Origin: Stereum hirsutum FP-91666 SS1 | Lineage: Eukaryota; Basidiomycota; Agaricomycetes; Russulales; Stereaceae | Length of the DNA stretch: 64,000 nt | Assembly (NCBI RefSeq): GCF_000264905.1 | Contig: NW_006763136.1 | Location: 477,934-541,933, forward strand | Direction: 5' to 3' | Part shown: one piece after another, positions 1-12,175 of the stretch | Numbering within the stretch: the first letter of the stretch is position 1 | How the letters are laid out: each line of letters begins with the position of its first letter | Made by a program: the position numbers and the translations under genes | Notes under the pieces: generated by a model | What the model saw: the letters and a program-made list of their open reading frames with translations, nothing else | What the model was told of the DNA's origin: nothing | The model's database searches: none

Positions 1-123
1 GCACAACGCAGACTAGGATTAGGACTCGTTGGCGATCAGCGAGAAGTATAGGTTGGAGAGGCAAGAACCTGTAAGATTCGAAAGTACGGAGCCTACATCC
101 GGAGCATTCAGAACTGTAAGTTA

Positions 124-499
124 CTATGGTGCGAAGCACTTACTCACCGCATAAGTCGAACACCGGGAAGACCCGGTCACAGGAGGGTCAAATTCGCCTC
201 TAAGACTTATCTGTCTTGTCAAAATGCTCCTTTTGATGAAAGGAAGAGATCCCCAAGACAGATTTCCAAAATAATTAAATCTGAGGGACTTTCAAAGTTC
301 CCACCCACCAGATTTGGCGGGTTTCAATTTCTCCCGCCAAACAATTAATATTTAATAGAATTGTTTATTATTTATGAGAGTCCCGGGTTTTTTAAATATG
401 CTCCAGGAATTTTCTTTCAATAAACTGGAATTTCGACCTCCCGGGCACAAATTTGGCGGTTGAATATTTTATGCGGTGACTAAGTGCTTCGCACCATAG
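124..499. mobile_element. MITE-like inverted-repeat element
   Basis: The ends at 124-154 and 469-499 are inverted copies of each other, 31 bases with one mismatch. Just inside each end is TGGTGCGAAGCACTTA or its complement, flanked on both sides by TA (125-126 and 497-498), which fits a TA target-site duplication of the Tc1/mariner/pogo type. The terminal repeat contains its own small hairpin (GTGC-GAA-GCAC). The interior is AT-rich, has no convincing reading frame, and holds a second hairpin with a 9-bp stem at 313-341. With a length near 370 bp and no transposase, this looks like a non-autonomous miniature element. The TA is also part of the palindrome, so the target-site duplication is suggestive rather than proven. 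Confidence 0.7.
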
Positions 500-1049
500 G
501 GCAAGTTTGCGTTCTATTCTAATTCTGGTGACAAATCTCTCCCGTCTCCTGGCATATTCTACGGCATCATCTCGGCATTCCCACGCGTCACGTCATGATT
601 TTGGCGCTCCGTCGGTGCAAATCAGCACGCGTGCACGACGTTCTTGTGTACGCTGTACCATAGTACACGCAGTATTCAGATTACTTCTTCGACTCGGAAC
701 TCTGTGCAGTTGACCTGACAAACGTCTGTGGATCCCCCGACTCATAACGCATTAGTTGCTCGGATGTACGGCGTCTAGAGTGCGCAAACACTGCGCTACA
801 ATTTTCCATCTTCTTTGTGGACGCTGTTGGACGCAAATACCTGTGCGAGTTCTCCGCACCCATCGACATGTAACTCCTGGTTATCGTCGACACACATGCA
901 GGATCAATAACGCCCAGTAACGGGTGTTTTCAATACGGAAAGCAGCCACTCCACTTCCTCGTGAACTATATATAAGGTCCGGAGGCCAGTTCAATTCACA
1001 GTATCCCTTGTTACATCCCCGACCACCAACTTTCAACACTTGACCTATA
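500..1049. other. Upstream region of P450-1
   Basis: No gene is supported here; the short frames have no family resemblance. The proximal part carries the TATA-like element of P450-1. Confidence 0.5.
967..977 (+). promoter_or_regulatory. TATA-like box of P450-1
   Basis: TATATATAAGG lies about 75 bases upstream of the chosen ATG at 1050. P450-2 has TATAAAG at a similar distance (4898-4904, ATG 4989). The similar spacing supports both start codons. Confidence 0.5.
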
Positions 1050-3522
1050 ATGCGTTTGCTGGAACAATCGTTCCAAACATCTATCCTAGTCGCATTACCT
1101 ACCATACTGGCAGTATGCGCCGCTCTGCTGATCCTATCGCGAGTGCGGCTTTGGTACAAGCAATCGCATCTGCGTAACATTCCTGGTCCACCTGCGGAGA
1201 CGTTCGCATTTGGTGAGCACTGTCGTTACCACCTTCAGGCATGTCGTCGTCTGATGCGTTTTTGCTCCCAGGGAATCTAAGTCAGGTCTTCAACTTACAA
1301 GGTTGGGGTTTCCACGAAAGTATAGCGCAAACGTATGGACGAGTTGTTAGAATCTGGGGGCTGTTTGGAGTGAGTCGTCGTCCTCTCGCGATCGGTTCTG
1401 TCACATAACTCAACACCTGCTTCAGGATGCCCAACTCCATATAGGCGATCCTAAACCCCTTTACAACATCTTAATCAAAGACCATGATATATTCGAGGAG
1501 ACGGACTCGATCATCGAGTATGTTTACTATCTCTACTATCTAGAGACTTCTTCTCGACTTCAATGCGGAGACTGATGCTGTCTACTTGATGCAGGACCAA
1601 CAAGCTGTTTTTTGGTATGGGTTTACTAAGTACCCTCGGTTCGTCCCTATGCTATATGGTAAACATTCGTGTCTAACGGTACGGCTAGGGGAGCATCACC
1701 GTCGCCAGAGAAAGCTGCTGAACCCAGTTTTTTCCACCAACCATATGCGATACATGATTCCTACCTTCTATAGTATTTCGCATCAGGTGAGAAAGACTGC
1801 CGGACAACCTCAATCCAAAACAAAACTCATGACTGTCCTGCCGTTTTGCCTAGCTCGATGACATCCTCAAGGCTAAAGTCGCTGATGGACCCCAGGAGCT
1901 TGATGTCCTCGAATGGATGACCCGCGTTGCGCTGGAGCTCGTCGGTCAAGGCGGCTTAGGATATTCCCTCGAAACGTTAGACGAGGGGAAATCGAACCGC
2001 TACGCCGAGGCGGTCAAGATGCTCTTGTATGTGTTCTGGTTCTACCTTTAGCACCGCCTGTCTAACCGATGCTGCCTCACGTAGCCCAACGGCTGGTAGG
2101 CTCGAAGTTCTTCGCCTGTTTCTTCCGTACATCTCCAACCTCGGACCCGCATCTTTCCGCCGCTGGGCCATACGACTGGTGCCGTCCAAGAACATTAAGC
2201 TTCTGATTGACGCTACCGACGTCATGGACGAGACGTCGAAGACAGTGTTCTACCACAAGAAGGAGGCTCTAGAGAAGGGAGATGATGCAGTTGTTCATCA
2301 GATCGGCGAGGGGAGAGACATCATGAGCATTTTGAGTGAGACCGATATCTTTGGTCAGCCTAATGATCTATACTTATGGTTCTCGTCCACGCCAGTGCAA
2401 TCAAACTTGGCCGCGGATGAGCATGACCGGATGCCCGAGTCTGAGTTGCTGAGCCAGATGACGTGAGTCTCATGCAATTGTTAGGCTTGCATGGCACGCT
2501 GATCAAGAGTCGCATCACGTTTGCAGGACCTTGGTGTTCGCTGCTATGGATACAACATCGTCCGCTTTGTCTCGTATACTGCTGCTCTTATCTAGGAATC
2601 CACGAGTACAGGACAAGCTGCGTGACGAGCTCGTCGATGCTCGAAAGGATGCTGGAGGCGATCTGGATTACGACAGTCTAAACGAGCTACCATATTTAGA
2701 GGCAGTTTGCAGGGAGACCCTTCGAGTGTAAGCCTCACCATCTATCGCAACGGTCATTCTTTTCAAGACTTACCTCTCATATTTCAGCTATCCTCCGGTG
2801 AACCAGCTCCTTAGGATGTATGTTGATTATTTTTACCGGTGTATGGACGATGTGGATGCTGACCTTTGCCTGCAACTGACCAGCGCGCGCAAAGACACGG
2901 TTCTGCCGTTGAGCACTCCTATCAGGGGTAACGACGGCAGTACTATCTCTGAAATAATCGTCCCCAAGGATACAAACATCATGATTGGAATTCACGCGGT
3001 AAACACTAGTCCCGAAATTTGGGGCCCGGACGCTGCTGAGTGGAAGCCTGAGAGATGGTTGTCACCTTTGCCAGAGAGCGTAACGAATGCTCGTATTCCC
3101 GGCGTCTACTCCAACATGTTTGATTCATCCCTAAACCGTTTATTAGTGACCAATCTGAACTAATCGTACATTATTTCTGATAGGTTGACCTTCTCAGGAG
3201 GTGGAAGATCCTGCATGTAAGCCAGTTGGTCCTGTCCTCCTCTGTAATCAGACTGAATTGGTCACACAGTGGTTTCAAGTTTTCGCAGATGGAGATGAGT
3301 ACGCATACTCCTATTCACGTTAATTTGTGGGAGTACTGACCAACCGTCGCAAATCGCTTCATGATTCTAGAAATTGTCCTGTCTCTCCTCATTCCTAGCT
3401 TTTACTTCTCGCCCACCAAGAAACAGATCGAGTGGCTTATGGGGCCTGTGTCTGCACCGGTCGTCTCTGGCGGTACTAAGCCCTCCATGCCATTGATGCT
3501 TTCTCCCGTTCAGACTGTTTAG
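1050..3522 (+). CDS. Cytochrome P450 monooxygenase (P450-1)
   Basis: Heme-thiolate monooxygenase, expected to be anchored in the ER by its N-terminal hydrophobic helix (about residues 10-30), followed by the proline-rich hinge IPGPP. Fourteen exons give 554 aa: 1050-1212, 1272-1369, 1426-1517, 1595-1638, 1689-1786, 1854-2026, 2085-2335, 2396-2462, 2527-2727, 2788-2817, 2884-3117, 3184-3216, 3270-3298, 3371-3522. Visible motifs are the C-helix segment HHRRQRKLLNPVFS, I-helix AAMDTTSSA (AGxDT replaced by AMDTT), ExxR in CRETLR, PERW, and heme loop FSGGGRSCIGFKFSQ with the Cys ligand. Exon lengths agree with the neighbouring tandem copy at 4989-7469 in every internal exon. The substrate cannot be told from sequence. 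It is basidiomycete-type, but I do not assign a CYP number. The reading frame is intact throughout. Confidence 0.93.
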
Positions 3523-4988
3523 TCGTGCGCTATAGTCAAGGATTAATATCTAATTAATATTGCGTGTGGCGAGAGGCACTGCGCGTACTCAATGGACTAG
3601 TTGTCACGTAGCTTCCCTGCAGTTAACTAATTATACTTTGTTACTTGGATCAATCTCTTTATAACATGGACTGCCGTCAAGACAGCGAGTCTTTGGCAGT
3701 AGAGCTTTCTGGTCTGATATTCGCGAATTGCTATGCCTGTCTTATGTACATCAACATCCTCATTGGGTCAAAAATTGGGCACAAGACGAGTATATGATAT
3801 GGATGGAAGGCTTGTTGGTTCTCGGACAAGGTGAAGTATTTGTACCGTTCTGGTCAGAGGCCTCCGGGCTGGAGCCACTCAAGGGGCGGTGACACATTTT
3901 AGCCCAATTTGCTCGAGTGGTGGCTACGTTTCCTATTATGCTCTCAAATGTGACAGCCAGTGAAGCGCCTGAACAGATATCTCAAATATTTGTGTGATCT
4001 TGATGTAGTCCAGTGCTACATCATTGTAGGCACAGTGGATCTGTGTGGCCCCTACATAGCTGAGATAAAACCGAGACGAGTGGCATAACGGTCGTTGCCG
4101 GCATCTTCCGAGGATAGCTTTCCTCGATTTTCCCGTCATTTGTTCCCAATTTGTTCCGCAAGGATCCCATCTGGGACTTCTTACACTTTGATACTCACTC
4201 GACTGGCACGCTTGAAAAGGAGGCCTCTTCGAGCTCCCCATGTAACAATCTCTGGACATTGGGAGTCTTGAGGTCAAATGTGAAAAGTGTCAACATCGAG
4301 TCGTCTTCAGTTGACAAACTTATACCATGAGTATAGCTTGAGTATAGCGTGCAACAGCTCTGGGTCCTCTGATTCGTTGCCACTCCCCATTATATCCTAA
4401 ACAGATTCCTCCCTCCATCCATCCCAACTGTGTCTGTGTGTCAGTGGCCCATTCGCCGCTTCTAGTAGATCTTCACAAGATCGAGTTCAGTCCACCGTAC
4501 ACGAAGTGCTCGTGCACACTGCGCCTTTCATCAACTCTGCGGCTGTTGCTGTCGATAAACCTGTTCGGTACGCAATGTCAAAGACCTTGACCATTTTGAT
4601 GAACTCATTTGCCACCTGTATCCACTCCGGTAGTCCGTCACATTGAGTGCTTGTACGCATTATTTCCGGAGTGCGTGTCCACTACAGTGTGGGCACCTTT
4701 ATCATCAAGGTGGACATCTCACGGATAGTTGCTGGACAACACGAGGATTTACTTCCGAAGATCCCGTTCCGCGGGCCCGTCGGTCTGTAAAGAGGTCCAG
4801 TCATCATCCGATTTTTCGCACGCTGTGGAACTTACTTCCAGTGTTCGCCCAACTATCAGTGCTTGTTGTTCACACTTCTGCCCCTTCGTGGACTAAGTAT
4901 AAAGTCAGGCTAAGTCTCACTTTGTTTCTCATTCCGCATCGTACCCACACCGACTCTACTATCGCCAACGTTTTTGCAGTCTTGTCCT
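3523..4988. other. Spacer between tandem P450 genes
   Basis: About 1.5 kb with no supported gene. Short frames on either strand show no family resemblance. The 3' end holds the P450-2 promoter with TATAAAG at 4898-4904. Confidence 0.5.
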
Positions 4989-7469
4989 ATGATGTTTTTG
5001 CTGGACAAATCGTTGGCAATATCGGCTGTGATCGCACTGTCCACAGCAGTGGTATCGTCTGTCGCATTTCTGATACTATACGTAGTCGTGCTCTGGTATA
5101 AGCAAGCATCTCTGCGTAATATCCCTGGGCCTCCCGCGCAGTCGTTCGCATTTGGTGAGTAGTGTTACTTTCACATGCAAGCGGATATCCTTGTCTGACG
5201 AACCTTCGTCTTCAGGCAACCTGAAACAGCTCTTCGACCTGCAAGGCTGGGGCTTCCTCGATGGCATTGTGCAGAAGTATGGAAGCGTTATCAGGACTTG
5301 GGGATTTTTTGGGGCAAGTAGCTGTCCCTCCAGATTTATCTCTGTTACACCACTCACCGTCAAATTTATAGGATGCTCGACTCTATATCAGCGACCCCAA
5401 GGCCCTCTACTCCATCCTGATTAAGGAACAAGAACTATTCGAGGAGACCGACATGTTTATAGAGTAAGGTCCCTGTCTTTTTATTGAAGCCCACCGGAAT
5501 TGACGGGATCTACCTAACGAAGGTCCAACAAACTCTTTTTTGGTATGGGTTTACTGAGCACTCTCGGTGAGTTGTTGTGGTGGTACATGAGCGGCACTAG
5601 GCTCACACGTTACTTCCAGGACAACATCATCGTCGCCAGAGGAAACTCCTCAACCCAGTGTTCTCCATAAGCCACATGCGGTACATGATTCCCACCTTTT
5701 TCAAAATCACACACCAGGTGAGCGCAGTTCGGTATAAATTATAATCGGTAGTAGGAACCTTATATTTCCCGTCGTTCCACTTAGCTCGACGACATCTTGA
5801 AGGCGAAGGTTAGCAACGGACCACGCGAACTGGACGTCCTCGAATGGATGACTCGCATTGCTTTGGAGCTCATTGGTCAAGGAGGGCTTGGGTATTCATT
5901 TGAAACCCTCGACGAGCAAAAGTCGAACCGCTACGCTGAGGCGGTCAAGATGCTCTTGCAAGTATCTCTGGTTTCTGGTTCTCATACACTTTCTGACGCT
6001 TACTGTCTGCGTAAAATAGCCCGACGGCAGCCAAACTGGCGCTTCCGCGCCTGCTTCTTCCCTACTTTTCAAATATCGGACCAGCAGCTTTTCGCCGCTG
6101 GCTTTTACAGTTGCTGCCTTCGAAGAATATCAAGCTTCTGATAGATGCAACAGACATCATGGACGAGACGTCGAAGACTGTTTTCTACCACAAAAAGGCA
6201 GCTTTGGAGAAAGGTGACGACGCCGTGGTTCACCAGATCGGCGAGGGAAGGGATATCATGAGCGTTCTATGTGAGACCAGTCTATCCCTGCGAATTTGGC
6301 ACATTTCTTACAGTATCATTCATTCGTAGTGCAATCGAATCTGAATGCTGATGAAGACGACCGACTGCCCGATTCCGAATTACTCGGGCAGATGACGTAC
6401 GTTTTGATCGAGCCCTCGAACTTTTGCCTCATACTGACACTCATCTCACAATTACAGGACACTGGTGTTTGCTGCGATGGATACGACATCCTCTGCACTC
6501 TCTCGTATCTTCCTCCTCTTGGCTATGAACCCAACGGTGCAAGACAAGCTGCGCGAGGAACTGGTCCTTGCTCGAAAGGAAGCCGGAGGCGACCTGGACT
6601 ACGATACCCTACACGAGCTGCCGTACTTGGAGGCTGTCTGTCGGGAGACGCTTCGAGTGTAAGTCTGATGTTCTATCACTGCCGTTGTTGTTGCTTACTT
6701 CCGCGATACAGTTATCCGCCGGTGACTCATATCCCTAGGGTGTGAGTAGACAATCTCTTTTGTCTTTTCTTTTATGTCCCGTCTGATTGCTTACTATAAT
6801 CTCCAACCTGACAGTGCGCGCAAGGATGCCATTCTGCCGCTGAGCACCCCCTTCACGGGTATCGACGGCAATACCATATCCGAGATTGTCGTCCCCAAGA
6901 ATACGACTGTGTTGATAGGTATCAGGGCTGTAAACACTAGCACCGAGATTTGGGGGCCGGATGCTGCTGAGTGGAAACCTGAGAGGTGGCTGTCACCTCT
7001 ACCTGAAAGTGTAACGAACGCCCGTATCCCCGGTGTTTATTCTAACATGTATGTTTTTGCTCGTTGACTATGAGCAACCGTTCTCGACTAACCGTGAGTA
7101 GGCTGACATTCTTGGGAGGTGGAAGAGCCTGCATGTGAGTTCGGCTACCCTTCCCTTCGTTTGGCCATTATACTAAATATCCCTCGTGCAGTGGCTTCAA
7201 GTTCTCGCAGATGGAGATGAGTACGTTCTTTCCCCGTCAAAGCTGCTGCGACTACGGAACTGATCACTTGGCCGCAAATCGCCTTGTCATTGTCAGAGAT
7301 CGTTATGTCTCTCCTCATTCCAAGCTTCTACCTCTCGCCCAGCAAGACGCAGGTTGACTGGATAATGGGTCCTGTGGCTGCACCGGTCGTCTCGGGCGGC
7401 ACGAAGCCCTCTATGCCGTTGATACTCTCGCCGGTTCAGCCTGGAGTCAATGGCGCTGCCAAAGCATAA
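4989..7469 (+). CDS. Cytochrome P450 monooxygenase (P450-2)
   Basis: Tandem paralogue of P450-1, probably 562 aa, membrane-anchored. Exons: 4989-5154, 5216-5313, 5372-5463, 5523-5566, 5620-5717, 5785-5957, 6020-6270, 6330-6396, 6458-6658, 6712-6741, 6815-7048, 7102-7134, 7193-7221, 7297-7469. Exons 2-13 have exactly the lengths of the P450-1 exons. Motifs: IPGPP hinge, I-helix AAMDTTSSA, ExxR in CRETLR, PERW, heme loop FLGGGRACIGFKFSQ. Two introns need GC donors (GCAAGT at 5314 and at 5958) where P450-1 has GT; choosing nearby GT sites breaks the frame. The start is ambiguous between adjacent ATGs at 4989 and 4992. The C-terminus is eight residues longer than in P450-1. The substrate is unknown. 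Confidence 0.92.
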
Positions 7470-7853
7470 TGTGGAGGGAGCAATGCGTGTGACGGGATTC
7501 ATTGTGTTACCGGAATTTGACGGCGCCGCCAGCGACGAACTCTTTAGTGTAATATTATTTCCTCCGTGTTACCCGTCAGGATGGATTGGACTTGGACAGT
7601 ATTCTATAGTTTTATCCTTGAACCCTCGCGACGTGTAATGGTTTTGATGACATACGTGGCAATCGGAGAGGCTATCCTTAGAAAGTCAGGATGCGACAGC
7701 ATCAAGGAATAACACACTTGTGAAACGTGTATGGTGTGGGACATGATGAAGCAATACAGTCAAAGTGCTGGCGCAGTGGCGAACTTACAAGTGGGTATGG
7801 GCACAGCTGGGTACAAGTACAGTTCGCGGTCGCCCCGTCCATCACCTAGTCTT
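7470..7853. other. Convergent spacer, P450-2 and DUF4470-1
   Basis: Downstream of both flanking genes, which converge here. Nothing coding or repetitive was recognised. Confidence 0.5.
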
Positions 7854-10800
7854 TCAAACTCGGCTCTCCATCCAGCGCGTCGAAGAGATGGGACAGACCA
7901 CTTGTACCAGCAATTATTTAGCACTTTCATGTATATTGGAGGAAGAGGGAAGCCTTAACGCACCCGGAATTTCTGCATCAAACCTATACGCCATCATGAA
8001 CCACCCACTCGCCTGCATTTTCTTCACCCTGTCCCTGCTCATCCTCCAACTCACCAATCCCGCTGACATCTCAAACCTTTCGACACCCGTCAAGATGTAG
8101 ATTTCTCCACACGCCGGCCTAGCTCCTCCCTTACCCTCCAGGATTTGTGGCACCTTTTTCACCAGATCCATTGGATCTGAGGTCGCCCCTGCCTTGACGA
8201 ATATGAGGGAGATGACTGGATCCATGATTGACAGAAACTTCGTAAATGTCGCTGGTTCAAATTCGTTGGATGGTATCTTGACTTCAAAAGTGCCGATCTC
8301 GGTATGAGAGGTGGCGAAAGGAGTGCGAGGAAGCGAAATGGGGAAAGGAAGAGACTCGTAGGAGGTAGCGATGATGTTTTCGAACTCAAGGAACCAGGGA
8401 TCGAGGTTAACTCTACGCTTTTGAACGCGACGGCCGATCTCGGAGACGGGGACAGGTAATTCACCGCGATATGGTGCGACATCGGTGACGAGGTCGTTTG
8501 AGAGAAGGGTTCGCATGTATTCGGACAGCCAATGCGATGGGAAACCAACGGCGTGAAGGTGAATGACCAGTCCGACGAAGGATACTACGTTGTTTGGGTG
8601 ACGGCAGCGATACGCATGCTGGGAAGGATATCCAGGAACCAGCGTGCATAGCAAGGTACGGGTGAGCCAAGTATACAGTTCATCACGAGACGCCAGCTGT
8701 GCTAGTGGGCGGGGGAGAACCGTCGGAGCCAGAGTGATCAGGCCCCAAGCGGGCTTCATGTTGACGACTTCACAGCCTAGAAAGCGAGGGGCATCGCGAA
8801 CCCGGAGGAGAGTGTAACTAAAATACGTGGACGGTAAGTAGTTGTTGACAGGACACAGTCGTTGACACGCACTTGTGGAAGAAGTCTTCGCCGCTGTTCC
8901 AGCAGCCAGTGTTCAGGAGACAATTCGCTGTGGCATTCGCACCCGGGACAACTTCCAGAGATGGCATGACGTAGACCGCAGTATTCATTGGCCCGTGGGT
9001 ATAGTCCCTGGGAAAGGGTTAGCGCCACTAGTCAGCGAGGACCACGCTGAAGACGGAGAATACTAACGGTACGTTGCTTAACCACATACGAGTGAATTTC
9101 TTTGGGAATTCTGCCGGTCGGCTGTCCATTGCTCGTGCTCGTATCTTCAGCAGCCCACTGCTAAGATCATCGTGGATAACCTCGAGCATGATGCGACCCT
9201 TCAACGCTTTCAAAGCGTCTACCACAGCATCGAAGAATGTTTCGCCAACGGAGAAGGCAGGATAATCTCGTTCAACATCTCCCCGAACTGAGTCTCGATC
9301 ACCGGTCAAATCCATACGAACGTTGAAGATGTTGATTTGACGGACAGTTGTGAAAGCGTCACAGTTCATATCTGGGTATTTAGTTTCGTGACGACGGCGA
9401 TCCTACAGATGGGCACGGTTTTAGTGGGTCAAGTACAGTGTACTCGTATACAAAATTGACACATACAAAGAGCGAAGGATTGGGCTTAAATGTTCCTGCC
9501 ACGTTCGAGGCGAACTGTGAGATGGGGCCGGTTCAGTCAGATTTTACATCGTGGACAGGCACTCTACCGACCTTGTTCTGAAGCTGGGTAATATTCCGTC
9601 GCTTCGAATCCCTGTAGCTAGTCCATGAGGCCTCGAGGCCTTCATGCCGGTGCCACAAGGCTGAATGCGGTACGAATACATGAGCCTTCCTGAATAAAGT
9701 CGAGTCATCAGCTGAGGGTAACGTCCATCAAGCAGAGAAGGACGTTGAGAATTGACTGACCGATACCAATAGTCCTCGTTCACCATTTCCAAGCGCGTAT
9801 CGGGACGCTCAAAACCCGAGCTCGCGTCCGACATGAATTCTGTGAGCATTTCTCGCGTTAACGCCAACCACTCTCTCTTTCCCGCAAAGTCCGTGGGGCA
9901 AGGCTCGAGTCCAAGCTGATCCCTCCCCTGTGACGCATACGAATACGTTCAATCGGTTGTATGTCGCGAGAATAGTGGTAAATGACGTACCGCTTTCATC
10001 AGATATTGCTCTGAATGATTGTCCACCTCCGATGTGGCCCAAATCCGCATAGATTCCTTATTCTTCTTCACTTGTACGTTATACGCTGGCATGTTGTCTG
10101 CACCGTGATGAGGAGCATCATTGTTTATGTGCATAGAGAGAGAGCCCTTGGCGGTCTTTTTGGTCAATCCCTTTTCCCAATAGGTAAAACACGAGATGAT
10201 GCCTGGAACGGAGTCGGGAGAGACGTGGAACCAAGAAGGTATATCGGGTGGACTCAGGGCAAGACGAATCCTGAGATCTCTGACGACGCTCATCCACCTT
10301 CAAGATATATGGTTAGTTAATACACGTCGTTAAAAACCGAGGAGACTGACTTGGTATAACAGTAGTCAGGCATCAAGACTCCAACATATGCGTAGAAGAG
10401 AGTAGCTTTGATGATTATCGTGTTCTCGTCTAGAACGGATCTGTTCATCAATTCATCCAACAACATGAACAGACAGAGATTGCGGGCGAGAATGGTCGGT
10501 TGGACATCTATCAGCGTCATGTGTGCCTTGAGTGTCAAGCTCCGCTTTCTGCTTAATGAAGAAGCTGAAGCCTTCTGGAGACCGATAATTGAGGCGAAGA
10601 CATGCCGAGCTGCAAGGTAGTTTTATGATGAGTCGATTGTACATGATCTGAGAACCGGATGCCTGACCGTCACCGACACCACCAAAGAGAAGAGCCAACG
10701 GCTTCAAGCAAGTGATAGGAATATCATTCAGCGGTAGCGGATCGTGGCTGCCTTCGTAGGTTGGACCCCAGTCTTCCACGATGTTGAGGATCTCATCGTG

Positions 10801-11581
10801 CCCGATCTGTACAAAACGTAATGGTGAGAGGCAATTCGAAGGGCAAAACATGTAAAGGACATACAGGAAAATATAACATCTCTGTATCCCTGTAGGTGAA
10901 GAAGTTTCAGGTTTGTCTGAGCTGAAGGTAAAGGGATAGCTCACGCAGGCTTTCGGAAGATTGGCATTTGAGCGAGCCGACCGCGTGCATCATTAGCGTT
11001 ACCAGTCACTTTATTCATCTCGCCCTTGACAAAGTCCCATTCATCCCAAGCAGAAGCAGCGTCTGCCGCAGTGCCCGGTGCAGAGTCGCCTGAGGGCTGA
11101 CGACTAATGGATCTCAATTTATCGCAGACTGCTGGTGCTTTCTCCGCCATGTCGGGAGTTATTACGCCGGAGCGTACTCCATACCGCAGACATTTGGCGA
11201 TTCTCGCAGAAAGACGCTTCGCGAGAGGAGATTCCCATTGTTCCTTCGTCAAAAGATCTGCAGAACGGCATATCGCCTCGTACGAGCCTTTGTAGTCGCC
11301 GAGCTCGTAAAGTGCTGCGCTCAGGTTCGAAGGATACACAGCATCCGTAGGGGCTGCTTTCTCCGCCTGTGGGATTTGGTCAAGATAAGATTGATTAAAT
11401 CATGGTATAAGGTAGAGTATTCGCACCTGTGCATAGCACTTTGCTGCCCTTTCACGCGATCGTACAAGAATTTCAGCCTGCAAGTTACTACTGGATGATA
11501 AACAAGAAATACAACTCACTGGGCCAGACGACCACTCTTGAAATGATCATTTCCCTTTTCCTTAAGAGATGTCGCACTCAT
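7854..11581 (-). CDS. TPR and DUF4470 domain protein, copy 1
   Basis: 979 aa from 14 exons: 11581-11520, 11448-11427, 11366-10945, 10889-10865, 10806-10668, 10609-10351, 10297-9991, 9927-9761, 9689-9572, 9514-9467, 9402-9068, 9007-8873, 8817-7964, 7900-7854. The N-terminus is a TPR-like helical repeat (LKEKGNDHFKSGRLAQ, then PSNLSAALYELGDYKGS). Residues from about 200 contain the DUF4470 signature: a Gly-rich LLFGGVGDAR followed by TLIDVQPTILARNLCL. In animals DUF4470 is the N-terminal part of the dynein preassembly factor DNAAF3; the fungal function is unknown. The last 300 residues are conserved with copy 2 (NPNNVVSFVGLVIHL, DAPRFLGCEVVNM) but match no domain I know. The start is the first ATG, opening directly into the TPR. 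The second copy, in opposite orientation at 23650-27440, has the same intron positions and phases. Confidence 0.88.
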
Positions 11582-12175
11582 TTGAGGGATACCACGAGAG
11601 TGTAGTCTGTGTGGTGGTTGATTGGGTTGAAGGAGAGGAAATGTGCATTGACCATCCGCGAGGCCACTCCTTCATCCTTTCGTGGCAAGCTTCACGCAAG
11701 CATCAATATGTCAACCCATGCCGCCATGACCCCTGCGCCACATAGCAAATGGGCGGTCAGAGGACCAATGCACGTTCGTGGCAGAAGATATCAAGGAAAG
11801 GAAAAACTTTCGTGCAAGTCCAGTAAAAAAAAGTCCAACAAGATAATCGTAGCGAACCTTTGAACCCTGGAAACAGCCGAGGCTTCAAGATATTGGAACT
11901 CCGAAAGCTGCCGTTATGATGTCACTACAAGTGGGTGAAGCCCTGCTAGTAAAAGGGTTCTTCCCTCTACGAATTCAGGCCACCCTTCCAAAGTTCCCAC
12001 TACCACGTCAGGCCTCAGGCCACCGGTGTCTTTCCATATCTCTCACTCGGACGATCACTTCAGTCTCCACTTGCTTGACGAACCACCCACCCACTTCACA
12101 TCAATTGCTTACTACAACTCTTCTAGTCAGGCTTATAACTCCGAAAAGTACTCTAACCGAGCCCGGCCCTGGTTC
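11582..12175. other. Divergent promoter region
   Basis: Between DUF4470-1 (minus) and the fucosyltransferase-like gene (plus). An open frame in phase with the latter runs back to 12026 but lacks an ATG, so an upstream coding exon could lie here. Confidence 0.45.

Noticed and set aside
5958..5965. Ordinary GT donor at 5962 for P450-2 intron 6
   Set aside because: It leaves exon 6 four bases longer and puts exon 7 out of frame; the GC donor matches the P450-1 exon length exactly.
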